A stretch of DNA of 45,106 nucleotides from positions 1 to 45,106 of the forward strand of contig CAYVAS010000017.1 of the NCBI GenBank assembly GCA_964449375.1. Direction: 5' to 3'. Source of the stretch: JAFDWI01 sp964449375. GTDB taxonomy: Bacteria; Actinomycetota; Acidimicrobiia; Acidimicrobiales; Iamiaceae. Below the pieces are notes generated by a model. The model had not been told where the DNA came from, searched no databases, and saw only the letters and a list, made by a program, of their open reading frames with translations. This document shows, in pieces, positions 1 through 7,571 of this stretch. The position numbers and the translations under genes are program-made. Within the stretch, counting starts at the first letter, position 1. Every line of letters begins with the position of its first letter.

Positions 1-1
1 C

Positions 2-1783
2 AGCCCGACCGTGCTCGCCCGCATCGACGACGACGAACTCGACAGCCTGCTGCGGGGCTACGGCCACACCCCCCACGTCGTCGAAGGCGACGACACAGGA
101 GCGATGCACCAGGCGTTCGCGGCGGCGCTGGACCGTTGCCTCGACGACATCGCCGACATCCAGCGACGCGCCCGCAGCGGCGGGCTGGCCGAGCGACCGC
201 GGTGGCCGATGCTGGTGCTGCGCTCACCCAAGGGATGGACCGGACCGGCCGAGGTGGACGGCCGCCCCGTGGAAGGCTCCTGGCGTTCCCATCAGGTCCC
301 CTTCGCCGACGCCCGCGGCGACGAAGAGCACCGGGCGGTACTGGAGCGGTGGCTGCGCAGCTACCGGCCCGAGGAACTCTTCGACGACGACGGCGCGCCG
401 GTGCCCGCGATCCGCGACCTGCACCCCGGGGGCGACCGCCGCATGAGCGCCAACCCGCACGCCAACGGCGGCCGGCTCCTGCGGGACCTCGCGATGCCCG
501 ACTTCCGCGACTACGCGGTGCCCGTGGACGCCCCCGGCACCGGCGCGGTCGAGTCCACCCGCGTGCTCGGGTCGTTCCTGCGAGACGTCATGGCCCAGAA
601 CATGGCCACGTTCCGCGTGTTCGCCCCCGACGAGAACAACTCCAACCGCCTGAACGCCGTGCTGGAGGCCACCGACCGGACCTGGAACGCCGACATCGTC
701 GACAGCGACGACGGCCTCGCGCCCGACGGTCGGGTCATGGAGGTGCTCTCGGAACACCTCTGCCAGGGCTGGCTCGAGGGCTACCTGCTCACCGGCCGCC
801 ACGGGCTGTTCTCCTGCTATGAGGCGTTCATCCACATCGTCGACTCGATGTTCAACCAGCACGCCAAATGGCTCAAGGTCACCAACGACATCGAGTGGCG
901 CCGGCCCATTCCGTCGCTCAACTACCTGTTGACGTCCCACGTGTGGCGCCAGGACCACAACGGCTTCTCCCACCAGGACCCCGGCTTCATCGACCACGTC
1001 GTCAACAAGAAGGCCGAGGTCATCCGCGTCTACCTGCCACCCGACGCCAACACCCTGCTGTCGGTCGCGGACCACTGTCTGCGCAGCCGCCAGTACGTGA
1101 ACGTGATCGTCGCCGGCAAACAACCCCAGCTCCAGTACCTGGACATCGACGACGCGATCGTGCACTGCACCAAGGGCATCGGGATCTGGGAGTGGGCGAG
1201 CACCGACGCCGGTGGCGACCCCGACATCGTGCTCGCCTGCGCCGGTGACGTGCCCACCATGGAGACCCTGGCCGCCGTCGAGCTGTTGGTCGGGTTGTTC
1301 CCGGACCTGCGCATCCGGGTCGTCAACGTCGTCGACCTCATGCGCCTCCAGGACGACCGGGCCCACCCCCACGGTCTGTCCGACCGCGACTTCGACGCCC
1401 TGTTCACCACCGACCGACCCGTGCTGTTCGCCTACCACGGCTACCCCTGGCTCATCCACCGCCTCACCTACCGGCGCACCAACCACCGGAACCTCCACGT
1501 GCGGGGCTACGTCGAGGAGGGCACCACCACCACGCCCTTCGACATGTGCGTGCTCAACCGGATCGACCGATTCAACCTGGCCATCGCCGCGCTCGACCTC
1601 GTGCCCCGTTTGCACGACGTGGCCGCCCACGCCCGTGAAGCGCTCAAGAACAAGCTCATCGAGCACACCCAGTACATCAGGACCCACGGCGAAGACCTGC
1701 CCGAGATCCTCCACTGGCAATGGACCGGCGTCGACGGGCCCGAGCTGGCCGGCGCCAACGAGCCACTCGACGAGCCGGTGTAG
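2..1783 (+). CDS. xfp: Phosphoketolase (xylulose-5-P/fructose-6-P), 3' part
   Basis: This is the C-terminal three-quarters of a thiamine-diphosphate phosphoketolase, which splits xylulose 5-phosphate or fructose 6-phosphate with phosphate to give acetyl phosphate and an aldose phosphate in the cytoplasm. The reading frame is open from the window edge (SPTVLARID..., a conserved stretch before the family's GYG-TP-VEG segment), so the GTG at 11 is internal and roughly 200 N-terminal residues lie outside the window. Visible family landmarks are the segment MSANPHANGG, DENNSNRLNAVLE, the HLCQGWLEGYLLTGRHG stretch, DHNGFSHQDPGF and YHGYPWLIHRL in the XFP C-terminal domain. About 593 codons are present of a usual total near 790-800. 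No partner acetate kinase or phosphotransacetylase is visible. Confidence 0.96.
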   Translation, partial: SPTVLARIDDDELDSLLRGYGHTPHVVEGDDTGAMHQAFAAALDRCLDDIADIQRRARSGGLAERPRWPMLVLRSPKGWTGPAEVDGRPVEGSWRSHQVPFADARGDEEHRAVLERWLRSYRPEELFDDDGAPVPAIRDLHPGGDRRMSANPHANGGRLLRDLAMPDFRDYAVPVDAPGTGAVESTRVLGSFLRDVMAQNMATFRVFAPDENNSNRLNAVLEATDRTWNADIVDSDDGLAPDGRVMEVLSEHLCQGWLEGYLLTGRHGLFSCYEAFIHIVDSMFNQHAKWLKVTNDIEWRRPIPSLNYLLTSHVWRQDHNGFSHQDPGFIDHVVNKKAEVIRVYLPPDANTLLSVADHCLRSRQYVNVIVAGKQPQLQYLDIDDAIVHCTKGIGIWEWASTDAGGDPDIVLACAGDVPTMETLAAVELLVGLFPDLRIRVVNVVDLMRLQDDRAHPHGLSDRDFDALFTTDRPVLFAYHGYPWLIHRLTYRRTNHRNLHVRGYVEEGTTTTPFDMCVLNRIDRFNLAIAALDLVPRLHDVAAHAREALKNKLIEHTQYIRTHGEDLPEILHWQWTGVDGPELAGANEPLDEPV

Positions 1784-1951
1784 GAACGACCCTCAGGGTC
1801 CGTCGACCCGAGGACTACTTCTTGACCAGCGGCACCGACCTGCCTCTGGCAGCATGAGCGGTGCCGATCCGAGGTCCGGGTACGATCCGGTCCCGGTCAC
1901 GGCCCCACCCCGGCGTCGAGTCCGTCCGTCGTCCAACTCCAGGAGGCCGCC

Positions 1952-2167
1952 ATGGCCCTGATCGAACACGAGTCCGAACAGCGCATGTCGCGGGAACAGG
2001 CTGCTGACAAGCTGCGTGAGATCGCCGACGAGCTGTCCCGCCACAACGAGATCTCGTTCCGCAAGAACGGCCAGACGATCATCGTCGAGGTGCCCGACGA
2101 GGTGGAGCTCGAAGTCGAGATCAGCGCGGGGGCCGAATCGGAGATCGAGATCGAGATCAGTTGGTGA
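1952..2167 (+). CDS. amphi-Trp domain protein
   Basis: This 71-residue acidic protein matches the small amphi-Trp family: an N-terminal helix with basic and acidic residues (SREQAADKLREIADEL), a short strand pair around FRKNGQTIIVEVPDEVE, an alternating acidic/hydrophobic strand and a C-terminal Trp (EIEIEISW). The function of the family is unknown. The start is supported by AGGAGG seven bases upstream of the ATG. A TACGAT hexamer at 1881-1886 could be its -10, giving a leader of roughly 60 bases. It converges on the ArsR gene that ends 12 bases downstream. Confidence 0.85.
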   Translation: MALIEHESEQRMSREQAADKLREIADELSRHNEISFRKNGQTIIVEVPDEVELEVEISAGAESEIEIEISW

Positions 2168-2179
2168 GGGCCGCCTGAG

Positions 2180-2521
2180 TCAGGGGTCGAGGACCCCGCG
2201 CACGAACTCGGCCCGGGAGGGCTCGATCGACCAGTGCACCCAGCGGCCCCGCTTGTCGCCGGTGATCAGCCCGGCTTCGGCGAGGATCCGGGTGTGGTGG
2301 CTGACGGTGGGCTGGGACTTGGCGAGCGGCTCGACCAGGTCACACGAGCAGATCTCACCGGATGCCACGATCAGGCTGAGCAGCTTGAGGCGCACCGGGT
2401 CCGCCAGCGCGGCATGGACGGTGGCGAGCTCGGCGGCGGTTGCGTCGTCCAGCGGGGCACTGACGGGTGCCCCACCACAGGTCTTGGCGGACGGCTCGGT
2501 CGCGGTCGGCACGGTGGCCAC
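2180..2521 (-). CDS. ArsR/SmtB-family metal-responsive repressor
   Basis: This 113-residue winged-helix protein has the ArsR core (LADPVRLKLLSLI, then the recognition helix SQPTVSHHTRILAEAGLI and the wing GRWVHWSI). The ELCVCDL-like motif appears as GEICSCDLVEPL at about residues 55-66, giving a Cys-x-Cys metal site in the alpha-3 position as in arsenic- or cadmium-sensing members; two further Cys/His lie in the N-terminal tail (KTCGGAP). The GTG start has a strong GGAGGAG seven bases upstream. It is divergent from the CadI/ArsI gene and the intergenic region carries two matched palindromes, so it very likely represses both genes and releases on binding a thiophilic metal. Whether arsenite, cadmium or both is sensed cannot be decided from sequence. 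Confidence 0.93.
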   Translation of the reverse strand: MATVPTATEPSAKTCGGAPVSAPLDDATAAELATVHAALADPVRLKLLSLIVASGEICSCDLVEPLAKSQPTVSHHTRILAEAGLITGDKRGRWVHWSIEPSRAEFVRGVLDP

Positions 2522-2541
2522 GAAAAATCTCCTCCAAACAC

Positions 2542-2592
2542 ATTGACATCTGTCGATGTGTCGTTACGATGATCGCATCGACATCTGTCAAT
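2542..2592. promoter_or_regulatory. Paired ArsR operators in divergent promoter
   Basis: Two near-identical 16-bp palindromes of form ATyGACA-tc-TGTCrAT occupy 2542-2557 and 2577-2592. They are mirror images of each other, 35 bp apart start to start. The left one contains TTGACA (2543-2548), which with a 16-bp spacer and TACGAT (2565-2570) makes a good promoter for the CadI/ArsI gene. The right one contains TTGACA on the minus strand (2591-2586), a candidate -35 for arsR. Repressor bound at either site would cover one -35 element. Confidence 0.85.
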
Positions 2593-2609
2593 CTATCAGG
2601 AGTGCTGCC

Positions 2610-3092
2610 ATGTCCCGCGTGCAACTCGCCCTCGATGTGTCCGACATCGACCAGGCCGTCGCCTTCTACTCCAAGCTGTTCGCCACCCCGGTCCACAAGC
2701 GCCGGGACGGCTACGCCAACTTCGTCATCGAAGATCCGCCCCTCAAGCTGGTTCTGATCGAGGCCGAGACCGGTGGTCGACTCAATCATCTGGGCGTCGA
2801 AGTCGACACCGCCGACGAGGTGACGGTCGCCGAAGCCCGCCTGGCCGGCGAGGGCATGGCCACCACCGGGGTGGACGACACGACCTGCTGCTACGCGCAC
2901 AAGACCGAGACCTGGGTCGCCGACCCCGACGGCGCGCCCTGGGAGTGGTATGTCAGGACCGGCGACGCCGACCAGATGCGCCCCACGGACCGCAGCGGTG
3001 GCACCACCGGGAAGTGCTGCACGCCCGGGACGGCCACTGCGCCCGTGGCGACCGGCGCTGGTGCCGGCGCCGCCACCGAGGCCTGCTGCTGA
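2610..3092 (+). CDS. ArsI/CadI-family heavy-metal resistance metalloenzyme
   Basis: This is a vicinal-oxygen-chelate fold protein of the ArsI (organoarsenical C-As lyase) / CadI (cadmium-induced) family. The N-terminal half (RVQLALDVSDIDQAVAFYSKLF) is the first VOC beta-alpha unit, LNHLGVEV supplies a metal-ligand His, and TTCCYAHKTETWVADPDG carries the adjacent Cys pair typical of ArsI, followed by WEWYV with the ligand Glu. Two more Cys pairs (KCC near residue 134 and a terminal CC) lie in a flexible Gly/Ala tail, common for the family. The ATG at 2610 is preferred because of AGGAG seven bases upstream; an in-frame ATG at 2556 lies inside the promoter. It is controlled by the divergent ArsR protein. 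Substrate (trivalent organoarsenical versus cadmium) is not resolvable. Confidence 0.92.
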   Translation: MSRVQLALDVSDIDQAVAFYSKLFATPVHKRRDGYANFVIEDPPLKLVLIEAETGGRLNHLGVEVDTADEVTVAEARLAGEGMATTGVDDTTCCYAHKTETWVADPDGAPWEWYVRTGDADQMRPTDRSGGTTGKCCTPGTATAPVATGAGAGAATEACC

Positions 3093-3123
3093 CCGGCGCC
3101 GCGCCGGCTGGCGTCCCAGCGCC

Positions 3124-3432
3124 TCAGTCGGCCAGTCGCCGGGAAACACCGACGATGGTCGCCGCCAACACGGTGGCCCCCAGGATCCGGCGCCACGGGT
3201 TCACACCGCGCGCGAGCTCGTCGACCGCCCAGATCACCAACGCGGCCGTGCCGGTGACCTCGACGGCGGTTCCCGCCGAACCCCGGGGCCGGGCGACGAG
3301 TCGCACCGCCACGGTGAGCATCCACACGCTGAGTGACCAGTTGGGGACCTGGCCGACGGTGATGCCACCGTGCACCCGATCCCGGAACAGCCAATCGGCC
3401 AGGCGTCTGGCACCGGCTCGGGTGGAGGCCAT
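3124..3432 (-). CDS. Small membrane protein, function unknown
   Basis: This 102-residue protein has a basic N-terminus (ASTRAGARRLADWLFRDR) and about three hydrophobic stretches (WSLSVWMLTVAVRLVA, AVEVTGTAALVIWAV and ILGATVLAATIVGV), so it is probably a small integral membrane protein. I do not recognise a family. A CAGACT hexamer lies six bases upstream of the ATG, a weak version of the leaderless layout seen at other genes here. It is divergent from the aeRF1-family gene across a strong inverted repeat and convergent with the CadI/ArsI gene. Confidence 0.6.
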   Translation of the reverse strand: MASTRAGARRLADWLFRDRVHGGITVGQVPNWSLSVWMLTVAVRLVARPRGSAGTAVEVTGTAALVIWAVDELARGVNPWRRILGATVLAATIVGVSRRLAD

Positions 3433-3463
3433 CGGATGAGTCTGGCATGAGGCCCGCCGGCCC

Positions 3464-3496
3464 GCCCTGATCCGGTCGGCGCGGCCGGATCAGGGC
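3464..3496. repeat. Perfect 12-bp inverted repeat in divergent intergenic region
   Basis: GCCCTGATCCGG at 3464-3475 is exactly mirrored at 3485-3496 around a 9-bp loop. An outer pair, GGCCCG (3451-3456) and CGGGCC (3501-3506), extends the symmetry. It sits between two divergent genes, so it is not an obvious terminator; it could be an operator, a 5'-UTR hairpin or a cruciform-forming element. The arms are seen directly; any role is inference. Confidence 0.7.
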
Positions 3497-3544
3497 GCGC
3501 CGGGCCTGGTGCGAGTGGGCGAACGATCGGCCAAGCTGGAGGGT

Positions 3545-4648
3545 ATGGACAACGTGACCACGACCTCGCCCGCCGCCGTCGTCCGCAGGATGCTGACGAT
3601 CACCGCAGATCCGGTGGTGACCATCACCTCGCCGCTGGACCGTCGCCAGACCGGCGACGACAAGGACCGGATCCGCCTGCGCAACCTGGTCGCCGAGGCC
3701 CGCGACCGGTTGCGTGACGCCGACGCCAACGCCGAGGGCGCCAAGATCCTCGAACGGCTCGAAGGGGCCCTGGCCGGCGTCGACCTCACCGGCGCCGAGG
3801 GCGTGTTCGCCATGGCCACCGCCGACACCTCCGAGGCCCACGCGTTGCCCTTCCCGGTGCGCGAAGACGTGGTGGTCGCCTCCACCCCGGCGACCCGGTC
3901 GCTCGTCCAGGGTCTGCGCCGCAGCCCGCGCTACCGGGTGCTGGTGCTCTCGGACCGGGCCACCCTCTATGAGGCCACCCGGGACCACCTCGCCGAGGTC
4001 GACGAGCACGGCTTTCCCCTGTCCGCCGAGATCCAGCCTCGGGACCGGCGCGCGGTGGCGGGTCGCTTCGCTCTCGCCCCCAGCGGCGACGACAAGGACC
4101 AGTGGCGGAAGTTCTACCGCGAGGTCGACGCCGCCCTCACCGAGGTGAGCCGCGACGACGTGGTGCCCATCGTGCTGGCCGGGGTCAAGAGCTCCACGGT
4201 GCTGTTCACCGAGGTGTCCAACCACACCGACCACATCGTGGGCCAACTGGACGGCTCCCACGACGACGTCAACATCCGTGAGTTGTCGACCGCGGCCTGG
4301 GAGTTGATGCGTGCACGCCTGGAGGAACGGCGCGCCCAGGCCAAGGAGGACCTGGTGAATACGATGCACGCCGGCAACGCGGTCACCGGCCTCGACGAGG
4401 TCTGGCGCTTCGCCCGGGAGGGCCGCGGGCGTCTGCTGGTGGTCGAGGAGGACTACCGCGCCGAACCGTCCGTGGAGGAGACCGGCATTCTCACCCCGGT
4501 GAGTCTGGCCGGTTCCACCGACGGCGAGGTCATGGAGGACCCCGTCGACGAGCTCATCGAACACGTGGTGCGCGCCGGAGGCAAGGTCGAGTTCCTGGCG
4601 TCCAACGCGCTCGCCGAGTTCGGCCGGGTCGGGCTGATGCTGCGCTGA
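3545..4648 (+). CDS. Bacterial aeRF1-family (baeRF) protein, Balon-like ribosome hibernation factor candidate
   Basis: The protein resembles the bacterial archaeo-eukaryotic release factor 1 (baeRF) families. It has an N-terminal alpha/beta domain (VVTITSPLDRRQTGDDKDRIRLRNLV, a long helix, then GVFAMATAD and FPVREDVVVAS), a central segment (YRVLVLSDRATLYEATRDHL, the RNase-H-like domain 2 of aeRF1) and a C-terminal L7Ae-like domain (GRGRLLVVEEDY, then VDELIEHVVRAGGKVEFLAS). Balon of Psychrobacter, a member of this superfamily, binds the ribosomal A site during dormancy; a similar job here is inference. No GGQ catalytic motif is visible, which argues against peptide release. The start is uncertain: GTG at 3509, ATG at 3545 (GGAGGG only 1 base upstream) or GTG at 3554 (GGAGGG 10 bases upstream) are possible. 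The gene stands alone. Confidence 0.78.
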   Translation: MDNVTTTSPAAVVRRMLTITADPVVTITSPLDRRQTGDDKDRIRLRNLVAEARDRLRDADANAEGAKILERLEGALAGVDLTGAEGVFAMATADTSEAHALPFPVREDVVVASTPATRSLVQGLRRSPRYRVLVLSDRATLYEATRDHLAEVDEHGFPLSAEIQPRDRRAVAGRFALAPSGDDKDQWRKFYREVDAALTEVSRDDVVPIVLAGVKSSTVLFTEVSNHTDHIVGQLDGSHDDVNIRELSTAAWELMRARLEERRAQAKEDLVNTMHAGNAVTGLDEVWRFAREGRGRLLVVEEDYRAEPSVEETGILTPVSLAGSTDGEVMEDPVDELIEHVVRAGGKVEFLASNALAEFGRVGLMLR

Positions 4649-4783
4649 GGGGCGCGGGGCCTCCTCGGGCCGCGAGGCACCCGGAAGCTGTTTAGACTCC
4701 GGGTGACAGAAAAACCGGACCGTGGGCCGCTGGGGCCCGTTCGGCCGGCACCGTCGACCCGACCCGCCCAGGAGGCGCACCCC

Positions 4784-5014
4784 ATGGCACTCGTTCCCGA
4801 CAACACGTTGATCACCGCGACGCCCGAAGAGGGGCGCGAGTTGGCCATCATGCTCGCCCGCAAGACGATCGGGGCGATCCAGGCCGACGCCGACGTGCGC
4901 GCCGGGCTGCGCCCGATGTACGCGAACGACCCCGATTCGCTGACCGCGGCCGGTCACGTCGTGGCGATCGAGTTCGCCACGGTGGCCGCGGCCAACAACT
5001 ACTGGCGCGACTGA
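4784..5014 (+). CDS. Conserved-looking small protein, function unknown
   Basis: This 76-residue protein (MALVPDNTLI..., ending ATVAAANNYWRD) is not recognised. It reads as a soluble helical protein with the segment RELAIMLARKTIGAIQADADVRAG and no membrane segment or Cys. A GGAGG eight bases before the ATG supports the start. TAGACT at 4693-4698 is a candidate -10, leaving a leader near 80 bases. It converges on the bifunctional-nuclease-family gene with 17 bases between stops. Codon use matches the neighbours. Confidence 0.7.
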   Translation: MALVPDNTLITATPEEGRELAIMLARKTIGAIQADADVRAGLRPMYANDPDSLTAAGHVVAIEFATVAAANNYWRD

Positions 5015-5031
5015 CCCGACGCCCGACCTGT

Positions 5032-5568
5032 TCAGTCGGTCGATCCGGACCCGTCGTCCTCGTCGACGGCGGAGTCGTCGTCGAAGGCGGCCGGGTCGAC
5101 GTCGTCCAGGAAGTCGCGGAACTCCGCCACGGCTTCGTCGATCGCTTCTTCGTCGGGCGACTCGGCGACCAGCGCCGCGGCCTCGGCCAGCACCTCGTCG
5201 CTGACCAGCAGCGGCGCACCCACCCGCACCGCAAGGGCGATCGCGTCCGAGGGTCGGGTGTCCAGCCGGTGGGAGCCGCCGGGTCCTCGCAGCGAGATCG
5301 CCGCGTGGAAGGACCCGTCGGAGTCCTGGGCGGTCACCTCGACCGCGTCGACGTGTCCGGCGAGTTCTTCGACCAGCGACGCCATCACGTCGTGGGCGAG
5401 GGGCCGGGGAGGGGACTGACCCGAAAGGGCGACCGCGATCGAGGCGGCCTCGGTGCCGCCCACGAAGATCGGCAGCAACCGGTGGGGCTCGTCCTGCTCC
5501 CGCAGGAGCAGCACCGGCGCGCCCGAGGAGGCTTCGACGTGGACTCCGATGAGATCGACCAACTTCAT
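5032..5568 (-). CDS. Bifunctional nuclease family (BFN/DUF151) protein
   Basis: The 178-residue protein has the DUF151 core: MKLVDLIGVHVE, VLLLREQDEPHRLLPIFVGGTEAASIAVAL, then HDVMASLVEEL, and the hallmark LDTRPSDAIALAVRVGAPLLVSDEVL. Plant and bacterial members have been called bifunctional nucleases, and actinobacterial copies are often annotated only by fold; nuclease activity here is inference. The C-terminal third is a highly acidic tail (FDDDSAVDEDDGSGSTD). The start at 5568 fits a TAGCAT -10 (5584-5579) three bases short of the usual leaderless spacing; an ATG at 5580 would overlap that hexamer. TTGACA is also present on the minus strand at 5621-5616. Confidence 0.87.
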   Translation of the reverse strand: MKLVDLIGVHVEASSGAPVLLLREQDEPHRLLPIFVGGTEAASIAVALSGQSPPRPLAHDVMASLVEELAGHVDAVEVTAQDSDGSFHAAISLRGPGGSHRLDTRPSDAIALAVRVGAPLLVSDEVLAEAAALVAESPDEEAIDEAVAEFRDFLDDVDPAAFDDDSAVDEDDGSGSTD

Positions 5569-5727
5569 GATGTCCACCATGCTAGCGGCCAGCAGATGAA
5601 ACCTGACACGCCCATTGTCAACTTTGCCACAGTGGTCCGGCTTCCGGTCGGCCACGGAGCCGAGAAGGTCTAGGTCGCGAACTCCTGGAAGGCCTCGAAG
5701 GCGCGGGGCGCGTGCACCGTGCCGGGC

Positions 5728-6024
5728 CTAGCTGTGGGACGGTGCCGGCGCGGCGTCGGCGATCTCGAAGGCCAGCTGATCCGCGTAGCACCACCACCAG
5801 TCCTCGCCCGGCTCGAAGGACCGCACCAGGGGGTGGTCGTCGTTGGCGTGCCAGTGGGCGGTGGCGTGGCGGCCCGGGGAGGAGTCACAGCACCCCACGT
5901 GCCCGCAGCGCATGCACAGGCGCAGATGCACCCAGCGCTGACCGATCCGCAGACATTCTTCGCAGCCGTCCGCCGAGGGGGTGACCTCGGCGACGGTGTC
6001 GAGGTGGGTACACATCTCAGCCAT
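5728..6024 (-). CDS. UBP-type zinc finger protein
   Basis: This 98-residue protein is a stand-alone UBP-type zinc finger: CTH near the N-terminus, CEEC, LCMRCGHVGCCDSSPGRHA, then HWHANDDHPLVRSF, followed by the aromatic EDWWWCYADQLAF. The conserved Cys/His set for three zinc ions is present. In eukaryotes this fold binds the ubiquitin C-terminus; bacterial single-domain versions have no settled role. Its ATG overlaps the last 8 bases of the upstream DUF5996 gene, so the two are translationally coupled. Confidence 0.9.
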   Translation of the reverse strand: MAEMCTHLDTVAEVTPSADGCEECLRIGQRWVHLRLCMRCGHVGCCDSSPGRHATAHWHANDDHPLVRSFEPGEDWWWCYADQLAFEIADAAPAPSHS

Positions 6025-6955
6025 GGAAGAGGCCTCCGGGGGGTCGTTCCAGCGCGGACCGGTCCCACTCGGCGGTGGTGGCCGCAGCCAGATAGGTGGA
6101 CTCGAGGAACTCCAGCAGCGCACGGTCCGGGTCCGCCGCGGTGCGCACCGCCTCATAGGGCAGGACGAACTCGCCCAGGTCGTCGTCCCAGCGGGCCTGG
6201 GTGGGACCGACCCGGGCGCTGCGGTAGCCCGGTGGTTCGGGGTAGGCGTAGGCGTAGAAGATGCCCTCCTCACCCGGCGGGCCCGGCCAGTAGCCACACG
6301 AGCTGACCTCGTGGGAATAGGCCTCCCACATGACATGGGGACCGCAGTTGGGCGCGCCGCCGGGGTGGGGCGGTGCGGTGCGCCCCGAGAACCGGGTGTA
6401 GGCCAGGTCGATCGCACCCCAGAAGAAGTGGACCGGGCTGGCCTTGCCGACGAAGGAGGTGGCGAACCCCTCGAGCACCCGGGTCATCTCCACCAGCGCC
6501 AACCAGAACCGGTGGACCGCGTCGGGGTCGTAGCGGGTGTGGACCTTGTCGTCGGTGAAGGGGATCGCCCCGGCGATCTCCACGGGCATGTCCCAGATCT
6601 CGGTGCCCACGCCCAGATTGTCGAGCATGCCCATGACCTCGGCGTAGAAGTCGGCAACGGGGCGGTCGACCAGAGCCAGGGACCGGGTTGCGCCGGTCAC
6701 GGTGGCGATGTCCAGGCGGTGATCGACGAAGTCGAAGTCGATCTGAAACGGATCCCCGGTCGGGTGGGGCATCAGCGAGGTGGTCAGCCCGCGGGCGGTC
6801 ACGTACAGCGTGGTGTTCCACCAGTGGTTGCGCAGCGGCTCGTTGGCCATCCGAACCTTGCCCACCACCTGGGTGAACCGGTGCAGCGTGTCGCGAGTGT
6901 CCAGCCATTCGGCCACCGGGATGGCGGGCCAGCGGGTCGATCCGGTCGACGTCAT
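6017..6955 (-). CDS. DUF5996 family protein
   Basis: The 312-residue protein matches the DUF5996 family seen in many actinobacteria and proteobacteria: W-AIPVAEWLDTRDTLHRFTQVVGKVR, NHWWNTTLYVTARGLTTS, FDFVDHRL, VHFFWGAIDLAYTRFSGR and the C-terminal EAYSHEVSSCGYWPG with TYLAAATTAEWD. No enzyme activity is established. The conserved His, Trp and Glu residues would fit a metal or small-molecule site, which is inference. GGAGGA precedes the ATG by six bases. It forms an operon with the downstream zinc-finger gene. Confidence 0.9.
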   Translation of the reverse strand: MTSTGSTRWPAIPVAEWLDTRDTLHRFTQVVGKVRMANEPLRNHWWNTTLYVTARGLTTSLMPHPTGDPFQIDFDFVDHRLDIATVTGATRSLALVDRPVADFYAEVMGMLDNLGVGTEIWDMPVEIAGAIPFTDDKVHTRYDPDAVHRFWLALVEMTRVLEGFATSFVGKASPVHFFWGAIDLAYTRFSGRTAPPHPGGAPNCGPHVMWEAYSHEVSSCGYWPGPPGEEGIFYAYAYPEPPGYRSARVGPTQARWDDDLGEFVLPYEAVRTAADPDRALLEFLESTYLAAATTAEWDRSALERPPGGLFHG

Positions 6956-7112
6956 CGGCTCCTCCGTCGTCGGCGGCCAGCCTCGCGCGGATCTCGCGAC
7001 GATGCTCGGGTACTGCCGCGCCTTGGGCTTCCTCGGGCTGGGTCCGCACAAACCGACCCGCCCAGGTCCGGGTCGCCGAGGCCGGCCGCACCCGTGCCCG
7101 CGGGCGCGTTAC

Positions 7113-7152
7113 GTCGTATTCCTTGACAGGAATATGACGCCGGGTCTACCGT
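7113..7152 (+). promoter_or_regulatory. ArsR-type operator overlapping a leaderless promoter
   Basis: A 26-bp palindrome with one mismatch (GTCGTATTCC-ttgaca-GGAATATGAC, 7113-7138) has a perfect -35 TTGACA (7123-7128) at its centre. An 18-bp spacer leads to the -10 TACCGT (7147-7152), and the ATG at 7160 begins seven bases later. Repressor bound to the palindrome would block the -35 element, so autoregulation by the downstream ArsR protein is likely. Confidence 0.8.
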
Positions 7153-7159
7153 GCCCACC

Positions 7160-7549
7160 ATGACCGGCGCCGCCACCCTCGACCCGCGGGTCTTCGCCGC
7201 CTTCGGCGAACCCACCCGCCTGCGGATCGTCGAGCTGCTGCGGTCCGGACCCCACTCGGTCGGCGCGATCGCCGAGCGTCTGGGGATCCGCCAACCCCAG
7301 GTGTCCAAGCACCTGCGGGTCCTGGACGACTCGGCCATCGTCGAGGCCGAGGTCCGGCACCGTCACCGCATCTACCGGCTGCGCCAGGAACGCTTCGCGG
7401 CGGTCGCCGAATGGGTCGACTCCTTCGAGGCGCTCTGGGAGACCCGCCTGGATGCGCTCGGTGACCTGCTGGACCGTCTCGACACCGACGCCGACACCGA
7501 CGCCGACGCCGGCACCGGTGTCGTTCCCGCCGCCGACCCCGACCTCTGA
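7160..7549 (+). CDS. ArsR-family regulator paired with SRPBCC protein
   Basis: The 129-residue protein has a classical ArsR winged helix (FAAFGEPTRLRIVELL, IAERLGIRQPQVSKHLRVLDDSAIVEAEV, RHRIYRLR) but no Cys metal motif, so it probably belongs to the non-metal branch that is routinely found beside SRPBCC/AHSA1 genes. The C-terminus is a run of Asp-Thr-Asp-Ala repeats. ATG 7160 is preferred over the GTG at 7151 because the latter lies in the -10 hexamer. The SRPBCC gene follows after 22 bases, and both should be controlled by the palindrome at 7113-7138. Confidence 0.92.
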   Translation: MTGAATLDPRVFAAFGEPTRLRIVELLRSGPHSVGAIAERLGIRQPQVSKHLRVLDDSAIVEAEVRHRHRIYRLRQERFAAVAEWVDSFEALWETRLDALGDLLDRLDTDADTDADAGTGVVPAADPDL

Positions 7550-7571
7550 CCCCCACCCGAGAGGACATCCC

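Noticed and set aside
224..1720. A 498-codon minus-strand frame inside the phosphoketolase
   Set aside because: Its open length is a by-product of high GC codon bias; the plus frame has clear phosphoketolase motifs.
2891..4957. A 688-codon minus-strand frame across several genes
   Set aside because: It runs antisense through the aeRF1-family gene and the CadI gene and resembles nothing.
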